Below, piece by piece: positions 55,172 through 64,000 of a stretch of 64,000 bases of DNA (positions within the stretch are counted from its first letter, which is position 1; every line of letters begins with the position of its first letter). Made by a program: the position numbers and the translations under genes. This DNA is from Breviolum minutum Mf 1.05b.01 (Eukaryota > Sar > Dinophyceae > Suessiales > Symbiodiniaceae): the NCBI GenBank assembly GCA_000507305.1, contig DF240757.1, positions 38,789-102,788 on the forward strand. Direction: 5' to 3'. The notes beneath the pieces were generated by a model that saw nothing but the letters and a program-made list of their open reading frames with translations, searched no databases and was not told where the DNA came from.

Positions 55172-55579
55172 GAATGCAGACTGCGCAAAAAGAGATGACC
55201 TCCCCAAAAAGAGATGAGGAACCATGGCAGCGCGGCCATGGTAGGAAACTCTGGCATTCAGGTATAGTTCTATCATGTGGATATGTGTTACTGAAAAGTG
55301 GGTGCAAGAAAAGACGTCTCATTTGTATATTTATATATATATACATTTATATTGGAGCATGCCGAAACCCTGAAACTGTGGGAAAATAAAAACATCACTA
55401 TTTTCAGTGTCCCTTTATGAACCTTCATGATGCACTGTTGCAGTGCTTTGGCGGGATCCACTATTTATTTATTATGTAACTATCGAGTCAAAATATACAA
55501 ATATTTGTGTATATTTACTATGAGCCGCACTGTACTTATGTATTTTGTCGTGCGACTACATTAAAACTCCTGACAACTA

Positions 55580-55790
55580 TCAGAGCCCCTGCAAACATGC
55601 CATTTCCTTGAAGATCTTACTGAGGCTGCTGGAGCTAGTGGATCTTGATGAGAGGATGGACATGGAATGCACTTTGATCGAAGTTTGCCTTGAAGATGAC
55701 GCAGAAATTCCAAAACAGTGCCTGGTCATTGAAGCACAATGTTGTCTTCCTGTTACAGTCAGTAATGACTCCTTGTCAGACTGGGCCTAA
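55580..55790 (+). CDS. Possible terminal exon, unrecognised
   Basis: Frame CKHAISLKILLRLLELVDLD then ERMDMECTLIEVCLEDDAEI, then PKQCLVIEAQCCLPVTVSND and a TAA stop. Helical first half, acidic middle. Confidence 0.38.
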
Positions 55791-56193
55791 GCATTGAACT
55801 TAGCTTTGTGACATCTATGTCATCGTAAGAACTGGCAGTAGAGTGAAGCAAAATCAACTATGGGATTTCAGCAAGACGGGACAAATCCGTGTGAATCGAA
55901 GGATGCTTGCAAAACTGCAACTGGAAGCTGAAAATTTGCAACACCTTGAAGCACCATTACTCATGACCTTGGCATGGCAGACGCTTGGCGGCCCCCAAAG
56001 AGTGTTTTCCAGGACTTTTCTTGCCATAGTCATGGTAGCTACGGTAGTCATCTGATCTTGTAGTCTGGAATGTTTTTGGAACCACCTTACATCGCGCATG
56101 ATTCTTGTGCACTGGTATCTTAAGTACAACGCTAAAAACATGTGCGCTTTTGCACATGGGGTTTTCGCCCACCAGTTGCCCTGCTTCCTTCAG

Positions 56194-56287
56194 GTTGTCG
56201 GAGGAAAGACCCAGCGATGCAGCTCGCCTCGCTGTGCTGGCAGCCAAGAAGCACAATGAAGAAGACAATTTCGACCAAGCTCGTCAG
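56194..56287 (+). CDS. Short internal exon
   Basis: Sharp boundaries TTCAG|G and CGTCAG|GTGGGA. Reads LSEERPSDAARLAVLAAKKH then NEEDNFDQARQ, a charged helix. Likely joined to the exon at 56925. Confidence 0.52.
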
Positions 56288-56924
56288 GTGGGATTGAAAC
56301 GATTTTCCACGTGAAGTCCTTGGAATATGATCCGAACAATTCATGCCGCTATGAAATGCTATGAATGGATTGAGATTGGATTGAAGTTGAAGTGATACGG
56401 TAGGTGGATGTAGTTGTTATCCTTGAGCTTCGAAGCAGGATTGGTTGAATGGGGGGCGAAAGAGAGACAGATCCCTATACAAAATGCCAGGCATATATAT
56501 ATACACATTTGGGTGGCGGTTTCAAAATGCTTTATTTTCATTCCTATTTGGGAAATTATCCAATTTGACTAACATTTTTCAGATGGGATGAAACCACCAA
56601 CTAGAGCTGCACAGAAAGAACGAACTTGCATGCAAAGTTCTTGTTCGAGTTTAGTCCCTGCAAAGTTATTACATGAATATATTTCATGATATGATATGTT
56701 ATTCTATTTTTTAATATGCGTTTTTAAATAGATACACTCTGCACATGTGTGAGGCACATGGTTACTTTTTGCCAGTTTGAAATCATGCAGAGGAATCATT
56801 TTTTGTCTTGAAACTTGGCCCTGGATTCTTTCAATAACTTCAGTACCGATAGGAGATCAAAGTCATTTACAGGCTCCTTCCAACATGTGCAGCTTACCGT
56901 TCCACAAATCACCGTTTCATACAG

Positions 56925-57392
56925 GCCTATGTGGCCGCTTACCGCTGGGACTTACGAAACGAAGATGCCCGAGATCAGATGGTAGAGATTTGTGCCGAGA
57001 CGGGTGCGCGCTGTTTGGATTTGCAGAGGGAATGTCAGAAGTTGAATGCGGAGTTGGTACGCTTGAGGTCAACAGTGATCACATGGTGTTTGGAAGAGTT
57101 TCACTTGGATCCTGATAAGGGCGGGATCTCCCGAAGCTATGGCGTACGCAGCCCACATTTTCATTTCAATCACTTTGAAGGTTGGATGGAATTCTTCCCT
57201 CTTGGAGTTTATGGAGCTCAAGAATCCAAGGCATCCTTCCAGATGTTTTTGAAGCCTACTGAGCTCTTGATGCATCGTCTCCACAGTGGACTGCAGCATC
57301 AGAGTACAAGCCTCGCTTTGAAGACACGAGTCTGTGTGGGATCTACAGAACATAGTGGCAAGGTCAGAATTGTGGGAAACCAGGATGCTTAG
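56925..57392 (+). CDS. Large exon, coiled coil plus globular part
   Basis: After CATACAG|G: AYVAAYRWDLRNEDARDQMV, then coiled coil EICAETGARCLDLQRECQKL and NAELVRLRSTV, then SYGVRSPHFHFNHFEGWMEF, FPLGVYGAQESKASFQMFLK and TRVCVGSTEHSGKVRIVGNQ. The second half has the alternating pattern of a beta-sandwich and faintly recalls TRAF/MATH-like domains that I remember in dinoflagellate proteins. I do not assign it. The stop (TAG 57390-57392) may instead lie in an intron. Confidence 0.52.
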   Translation, partial: AYVAAYRWDLRNEDARDQMVEICAETGARCLDLQRECQKLNAELVRLRSTVITWCLEEFHLDPDKGGISRSYGVRSPHFHFNHFEGWMEFFPLGVYGAQESKASFQMFLKPTELLMHRLHSGLQHQSTSLALKTRVCVGSTEHSGKVRIVGNQDA

Positions 57393-57992
57393 TTGCAAGT
57401 TGCCACATGAACAGCATTGAACAGCAGTATCAACAAATGAAACATGAATATATATGATATATAAATGTTGTTTTCCAAGATTGTTGTCTTACAGTGTGAT
57501 TTAGGTCATCGTTCTTGTGAACATGCGATTCTACAGTCTTTTTGCCAACTGTTGGGATGAGCAAGAGCCAGCCTCAGCATGGTGATCGAAAATTGCACGC
57601 TAGAGAACGCAATCAGAAATAGAACAGACATGGTATGCATTCGAGATGTTCCCAATAGTGATCCCAACGGGAGATGCCCAAGAAGATGAAGTCAGAAGGA
57701 ATGTTTGAACATCAATGGGTGGGCATGACTTGGGAGAGACTTTGTCAGTCTTTTGTAAATTGGACACGTTTTCACAATCTCCAGTAGGAACCACACAACG
57801 CCATACCTACTACTGCAACCTAAATCATATCAACTCACATTGTTTATTCTAGCTTGCAATTGCACACTTTCTACTGTAGCATGCATCCCGCATAATTACT
57901 GTTTTCAAAAGCATTGAACCAACACAAAAAAGAGACGTCAAACCAGCAACCCTTCCGAACAACAAATCTCCAAGGACTGTTGGCAGCCGAAG

Positions 57993-58211
57993 TTGGTTTT
58001 GCCCAACTTTGTTGACACCTCTGATATCACGGAACACATTGGAAGCGATGAAGAGCACATGTGGAGTGTTGAAATCAACGTGGAATTTGAAGAGATGTGT
58101 TTTCATACCCGCGATGGACCGCCAATTCCCAGCACTTCTTTGATCCTTGATATGGTAGTGCGAAAACTGACAGATTGTGAGGAGGGTGATGAAAAGGTGT
58201 TTTTGAAATAG
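57993..58211 (+). CDS. Terminal exon, unrecognised
   Basis: Frame LPNFVDTSDITEHIGSDEEH then MWSVEINVEFEEMCFHTRDG, PPIPSTSLILDMVVRKLTDC and EEGDEKVFLK, TAG at 58209-58211. Acidic, mixed alpha/beta. Probably continues the gene of 56194-57392. Confidence 0.45.
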   Translation: MVLPNFVDTSDITEHIGSDEEHMWSVEINVEFEEMCFHTRDGPPIPSTSLILDMVVRKLTDCEEGDEKVFLK

Positions 58212-60310
58212 TGTGCATATGTGTGCATAGTTTTACTATGTGTTACTTATATGACTTATATGTATTAAACGATTAAAGTATCTAATTTACATTGAAATTA
58301 TACACACATATATATTTACAATTATACATGCAACCGCATGCAACTATAGTGTTGAAGATGTCTTTACCCCTCCTTAAAGAGAATTATGGGAAAATCCGAA
58401 TTGCCTACGATTCCTGACCTCAGCTACCGTCAGCGTTTAACCTTGCCAAGGCGATCTCTGGTGGATTCTGATGCTTTCTTTGAGACAGCTGGAAGCTTGA
58501 CAATGTCTCATCCCATCGGCTGCCTTTGAACAGCTGAGGAAAGTGGGCGAGAAACGATCCTTTAAAAACTGGAGGAATCGTTGGAGGCAAAAAAATGGGG
58601 AGATTCACTTAAAGGTTCATCAGATGTCTCCAGTCAAAAAAATGGATGAAGTTGAAGCGTGTACTCTCAATGAGTTTCAGAACATGCATTTCATAAATTT
58701 GGAGTCATTAAAAACTGTCAAGACACATCATGCCAGAGGATTTGTTCATATTCGTTCCATGTTCATGTTCGGAAGGGTAAAGAGCTTTGGCACGGCATTT
58801 GGTATGGCATTTTTTGCGCATGGTTGGACACTGCAATTTTGGCTCAAAGTTGCCGGGTGTGACGCAGCTCCAATCCCTGTTCCGGGTAAACCGGGCTGGG
58901 CTCTGGCACCGTGTTTTCAGGCCGGCATACCAGCACCAAGACACACCAAAAGTACAGTATCCAAAAATGTCATCGAAAAGGATTCGTGAGGAAAGACTGC
59001 AAGCTTGAAAGCCAGCAGCTACTAACAAGATGGCTCGATTGGCTAGATGCAGTAGAAAGCTCCAACCATCTCCAACCAATCTGATCCCCATGGTTCCTGC
59101 ATCAATTGTTTCCGATGGATTCTCGGAATTTGGATACTGGTGACCTATGCCTTGCTTTGAGGTCATGCTCGCAAGATCACGCTTTCCCGCCCAGGACAGG
59201 GGCACGGAACTTGCTTGGAAATATTACAGTTGCGGCACATACCTTCCCTCAAACCCTCAAACTAAACGGGGACACAAATGATTCTGGAGAGCTGCCGTTT
59301 TGAGAGAGTGCAGTTGTCCTGGTTGGCCCATGTTGGACTGGCTCTTGCGTAAAAAAGAACCACATGGTAAGGGATCCTTTCAAACGGGATCCTTTCGGAA
59401 ATCGGATGAATTCGGATGATACATGAGAAGACAACCCATGGCAACCAATTTGAGGCAGATCCCATTCTTGTCAACTGGCCTGTTTGTTTGGGATGAGCAT
59501 CGTCACCCCAGCAACCGCAGGTCCTTGTGCGTGGTGTCTCAACGGTGGGAGCCTGGATCAGGGAAAGGAAGGTTGACGGGTTTCGATGCGTCAAAGGCAG
59601 AACGAAATGGGGTCATTTATACCAATCGTGCCTTGGTGTCCTTTCTTCACAAAATGAGTCTGTGCCCATGTATGAATATGTATGTTGAATCAGGTATGCG
59701 GACTGTTCATGACTGTTCCATATCATTCTCAATGGTGCAATTACTTAACATCTACGTTGGCGCGGACCGAAACAGCAAGATGTTCCAGCCAGAATGATCC
59801 AATTATCCAATTTATATAGTACTCGTATGACCTTTTAACACAAGCTCCTTGTGAAACCTGTCTTCGAATGTTGGACAGTCGTTATTCGTAAGTATGTAAG
59901 TCCGCTTGGTTCGGAATTCTGAAAGTCTCAAAGAGACACCAGTCATCACCAGTCATCACCAGCCTCAGCTGACGCATGTTGAAGCAGCCAGGCATTGCGG
60001 CCGCCCCCCTGCAGATCTGAGGCAACGATGGTTGGGTTTATTGGACGAATCTTGAAACCACAAATAGGCACAACATGCACCTGGCATGTTGATATACTTC
60101 ATCATTCATCCTGATATATGTTCCAAGCATGGAAAAACAAAGCCTTCACAAGTTAACCATAATGGCGTGTCCCACCGCACGAGACGGACTAGACTAATGC
60201 TTTGTGACACATGGCAAAGGGGGCATGGGCTTCTAGTTCGGGCACCCCGGTGGAGTGGAAGGTTGAGCATTCCGTACGGGAAAAATATCACTCCAGGATA
60301 ATACAGTATA
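58212..60310. other. Unresolved region
   Basis: Open + stretches at 58543-58989 and 59423-59797 lack domains and clear splice sites. TTTTGGCTCAAAG at 58838-58850 resembles the spliced-leader end by one extra A, but it lies inside an open frame. Direct repeats GGGATCCTTTC (59371, 59388) and CATCACCAGT (59943-59960) are present. Confidence 0.3.
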
Positions 60311-60317
60311 GCCCTGA

Positions 60318-60660
60318 TCTTCCACGTGCAAGTTTAACTTGAACTTTGGTAACGTGCCAGTTAAACCTGCACTTTCAACTTTGGTAGGACATTGTTTGCG
60401 TGCTGTGATATCGGTGGATCAAACATCATGGTAAAAACAAGTAGTGCTAACGTGCGTGAAAAACCGTGAGAAGTGCGTGAAATCCCCGTGAGTTTGCGTG
60501 AAAAGTGCGTGAAAAACTGTCAATTTAGATTCTTTGCTCCGGAGCTGTTCTCGTTGTCGACCATGTATTTGTTTCCACGTGTGGAGAAGTAAAACAGGAA
60601 CTTTGAGTAAAGGCTGTCCTTTAGCGTAACGTGCAAGTTTAACTTAGCCTTTGGAAGTTC
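60318..60660 (+). repeat. Short dispersed repeats: CGTGCAAGTTTAACTT and GTGCGTGAAA
   Basis: ACGTGCAAGTTTAACTT at 60324 and 60630, with variants between. Five copies of GTGCGTGAAA or close forms at 60450-60515. Confidence 0.75.
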
Positions 60661-60971
60661 AGGGTAGATTAGATAATTAGTGTGGGATGTTTATAAGGGT
60701 TTCAGGGTGATAGCATCATATTGTTTCTACGACCAGGTCACTACCACATTAATTTGTGGATGAGGTTACTAGCACCATATTCACCAAAGATTTACTGAAA
60801 GCAATGTGAAGCACTGAGGACTATTTATTGGCCATTCATGGAAAATAGGCCATGCAGAAGATGTCTTCAATACAGGCTTGCAGGTCATTTTCCTTTAACG
60901 CCATGAGCATTTCGAATGTGTATAGTATCGTGGGGTGGTGTTAGCATGTTGCACAACCGAGGCTGAATGAA

Positions 60972-61655
60972 ATGCATTTGGGATCATTGAGCAACTATCA
61001 CTGCCATCCCACCTTCCACCATATTGCAAAGGACAAAAAAGGCTGTGAGTTTGGGATTGTCATACCGCTGGATATCTGGCTCAAGGCCATTGTAGCCAAA
61101 AAACAACGTGCCAAATTTGTGTTCCAGGCACATTTTTGTGAAACAAACATTGAGGGCAAAAAGGAACTTCTGAAACTCGCATGGAGGCACAGGACTTTGA
61201 AATGTGTTTATAATATGCTTCAGCTTGCAAATAGGATCAAATTCCAAAAGCAGAATCGTCCATCTCAGATTTGCTTGATATCAGGTGATGGCTCACATGA
61301 AGATGTACTTTGCAGCAGGGGTTGAAGCTCGGCCTAGAGTTGTTCGAAGCTCGAGTCATCTGAAACTTCTGTCAAGAAGCATGTAGAACCAAAAATGGAC
61401 AGAACCATCATGAACCATCAGATAGAACGATCAAGTCAAGATGTTGGAGCTCGCAAATTTGCTGAAGTTCTCTGTTGGATTCATCCATGTGGATGTCCTC
61501 TTTTTTTAGGCCAGGGTTTTGAAGGAGACGGTTTTTATCGTTTTTTTTACCCATACACCATGAAACTAAATCAAGAAAAACTAGCAAGACTCAAGAAGGA
61601 ACAAATAGTTGCTGAGTCAGTTTCGTTTTTGGTCTTTATTTACTTACTGCATTAA
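60972..61655 (+). CDS. Two adjacent open stretches, unrecognised, possibly one decayed gene
   Basis: 60972-61325: IVIPLDIWLKAIVAKKQRAK, FVFQAHFCETNIEGKKELLK then LAWRHRTLKCVYNMLQLANR. 61395-61655: GARKFAEVLCWIHPCGCPLF then GDGFYRFFYPYTMKLNQEKL and ARLKKEQIVAESV. Both are protein-like and intron-free. No family known. They may be two exons or an interrupted ORF. Confidence 0.33.
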
Positions 61656-61660
61656 TTGCT

Positions 61661-64000
61661 CCGAACGAAATGCGTATGATTGTAGCATGTACGAAGAGGG
61701 GTGTTCCGTAGGCGCTAGGCAAAAGGTATTTGATCATAATGTATTTATAACAATGCGGCATGTATGTATTCATATCCGTGTTGTTGGTGAATGCACGTAT
61801 GTAACAATACACCTGTGCATGTGTACACCTTTCACCAGTACTGGTTTCGGCGAACCACCGAAATAGATCATAGATTCAGCGGCGGTGACTAGCATTTGCT
61901 TGCATGAACCAAGGCAATGATTGCACTCCTTGCAGCTGGACGCTCGCTTGCAAGTTTGCACCCTTCCGTTTCAGCAACAAAGGATCTACTTCTGGACATT
62001 TGAGACGTTGAACTGGTATGAGACATGATGAGAAATGTAGAATGTGCATAAACTGAAACTTTCATAAGAGTTTTCAATGTGCGCAAAGTTGATAACACTT
62101 TGAATATATTCTCCTTGTTTAGAATTGGTATACACATGATGGTTTTGGCTTGGGCTTGAAGGATGCTAAAATCAGCTGGCCAAGGTGAAGCCTTCATCAG
62201 CCCGGTGTCTACTCCCTCACAACCCACTTCCAGCATGACTCGCCCGGTGGGGTTCCGAATCAACATCCAACGGTGGAATGATAGAAATGGCTCCCAGGAA
62301 ACACCCGAAATCTCCAGAACTGGACCTTCACTTTTGGACAATCATTCATGTGATAGATGAAGCAGTTACCATAGGTCGGTGAATTGGGATGGGTTTTCCC
62401 AGCTGGGTGGTTTATGGACAGTAAGTTAGTGTAAGTCTGTGATTGATTGGGTTTGTTGTTTGTAAATGAACAATTTGCGAGTTGCTAATTGACCGATGCC
62501 ATTGATGCTTGTGTTGCAGAGAGAGAGAGAGAGAGAGGTCTTGAACAACAAATTGCATGAAGAATTGCAGTGTCATAGGACGTGATAGGTCCGATAGGTA
62601 GAAGCTTGCGTTTTCAGCGTTGTTTTCCTATCCTGCGATCAAATTGCAGCACTGCAGTCACATTGTCACAACTTGATGCAGGCTCGTCCTATGTCAGGTG
62701 GAAATTCCAAAGGCGACAGCGTGTGGAAGGCTGGAGATGTTTTGATGAGCCAAAAGGGTTTTCCTAAGGAAGATCCATGCATTACAGGGTTAACAACCAT
62801 TCTCCAACAGCCTTCTAAGACCCTAGTTTGGAATAGTTTGGAGCAGGTATCAGTCGTTTGATTTGATGCCAACTTCGATGCACCACGAGGATTCAGGATG
62901 GTTCAGGTCTCCGTGAAACAGTCTGATTGGTTGCTTGCCAGCCCGGATGGTTTCGTTTTCTGTTTTTTTTAATATCTATCCGAATCTATCCCTCGACATG
63001 TTCATTGTACATCAATTTACTGCAGATGAAGTGTTCGAATAGAATTTAGTAAGTTAGGCATTTACTTCTTGTGTCCATTTGCATCTTTGGCTGTTGCGTT
63101 TGTTTAGTGATTCTGTGTTTGGACATGTGACATGTCTTGGAAGATGGGTCATCTCCGTTTCAGGCGGCCGCATCCATGACACTCTTGAGCCTCTCGATGG
63201 TGAGACTTGCCCAGAGACGTCAAGGAAAAGCTGCTTGTCAACAGAAGATGCGGCCCTTCACTTGTTTCCGTTGCAACCGACTTGTTCTCAATTTTCTTGT
63301 GGGAGATAATCTTTTGCACAACGTGAATTAGACCTTCAGTACTTGTAACACCTGACAGGGTTTTGGCGCAACAGATTTATGTTCCATGTGTGTGTGTGTG
63401 TCCGTGTGCTCTTGTTGAAACCCGGAACTTTATGACAAACATGGTGAGCTAGGATGCTTCCAAAAGCGTATCAAGAATCTCCACCCCCTTAACTGCCAGA
63501 AATGAGGGGGGACGTATTACAATTTTTGTTAATGTAAATTGTCACTGTCAAGGTTTGCCATGTGCTGCGAATACCGCAGAATAAAGCACCTGGGGCATGC
63601 CGAGCTACATTTTTTGTAGGGGGAAGGGGGTGATAAAATGTAAGCCCAGAACCCGGAGGTTTACATTTCTGCGATGGCGTCGGGGAAGTAAATCAAAGTA
63701 ATCCAAAATACACCTGGAAAAATGAAAGTTAATGTAATGTAAGTTACATTTTCTGACGCCACCCCAAAAAAATATGTAAAACACCATTTCTAGCCCATAT
63801 ATCTATCAAAATAAAATGGATAAGATAAACCACAATTTTCACCTTATTTGTTTTTTGTTTTTTCATTGTTTGGGAAAATCAATAAGCACAATCAATTATC
63901 TACCTTTTTCAAAATATGTAAATGGATTGTAAGAGCTCCAACAGTTATCAACCTTATTCTAAAAAGTTGGTTGGAATAGAATACAACAATCCTTTACATT
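61661..64000. other. Mostly unassigned right end
   Basis: Possible exons at 62690-62860 (+) after GATGCAG|G and at 63167-63309 (+) after TTTCAG|G have competing frames. A (GA)n tract lies at 62520-62536 and (TG)n at 63390-63402. 63530-63760 is rich in TTACATT/AATGTAA pairs. Confidence 0.35.

Noticed and set aside
58838..58850. Spliced-leader relict TTTTGGCTCAAAG
   Set aside because: It has an extra A and lies inside an open frame, with no start codon or gene beginning after it.
60160..60300. tRNA-like stretch with TAGTTCGGGCA
   Set aside because: No matching acceptor or anticodon stems could be drawn.
61074..61084. Spliced-leader-like CTGGCTCAAGG
   Set aside because: Only nine bases match, and they lie in the middle of an open frame, so chance is likely.

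Overview
This window looks like nuclear DNA of a dinoflagellate, probably of the Symbiodiniaceae/Suessiales type. Genes are broken into short exons by many introns. Donors are mixed (GT, plus probable GC and GA), and acceptors are usually followed by a G (AG|G). A partial copy of the dinoflagellate spliced leader lies just upstream of an intronless gene. Several proteins belong to families I remember only from unannotated dinoflagellate proteomes. There is no bacterial operon structure, and I found no rRNA, tRNA or CRISPR array. Exon edges below were read by eye and are approximate unless a splice site or stop is named.

Layout. 0-0.8 kb: end of a DGAT2-type acyltransferase gene (+). 2.3-3.1 kb: intronless ubiquitin-like gene (+) with a spliced-leader relict upstream. 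4-8.4 kb: isolated unrecognised exons. 8.57-11.5 kb: an intronless sulfotransferase gene broken by one in-frame TAG and flanked by ~340-bp direct repeats. The downstream repeat is split by a ~0.6-kb terminal-inverted-repeat element that made an 8-bp target duplication and carries telomere-like TTTAGGG repeats. 12.6-14.5 kb: isolated exons.

14.88-33.41 kb is the main discovery candidate: an ~18.5-kb block bounded by inverted repeats. Both ends carry the same ordered sub-terminal repeats (a ~40-bp tandem, a GACCG..CGGTC palindrome and an ACCTATTC palindrome). Inside are two long multi-exon genes, both on the minus strand. The promoter-distal gene (B, 18.9-16.1 kb) has a C-x2-H-x2-NLG signature like that of hAT/MULE-type RNase-H-fold transposases, a CxxC-type knuckle and the motif TELRGDW. 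The promoter-proximal gene (A, 31.4-19.8 kb) encodes a very long protein with a diverged cytosine-5-methyltransferase-like core (FAGAG, GPPCG and EQP motifs) between RG-rich and lysine-rich regions. I infer a giant DNA transposon carrying a methyltransferase-like partner. No target-site duplication was found, so its exact borders are open.

33.46-33.59 kb: an exon with a SAM-methyltransferase-like strand. 40.9-41.3 kb: an intronless ankyrin-repeat protein. 43-49.6 kb: a multi-exon LDL-receptor class B (YWTD) beta-propeller gene with a GCGAAAG-rich intron and a 5-N assembly gap. 50-58.2 kb: many exons of helical proteins, one U-box-like. 58.2-64 kb: mostly unassigned, with short GTGCGTGAAA repeats and a few open stretches.
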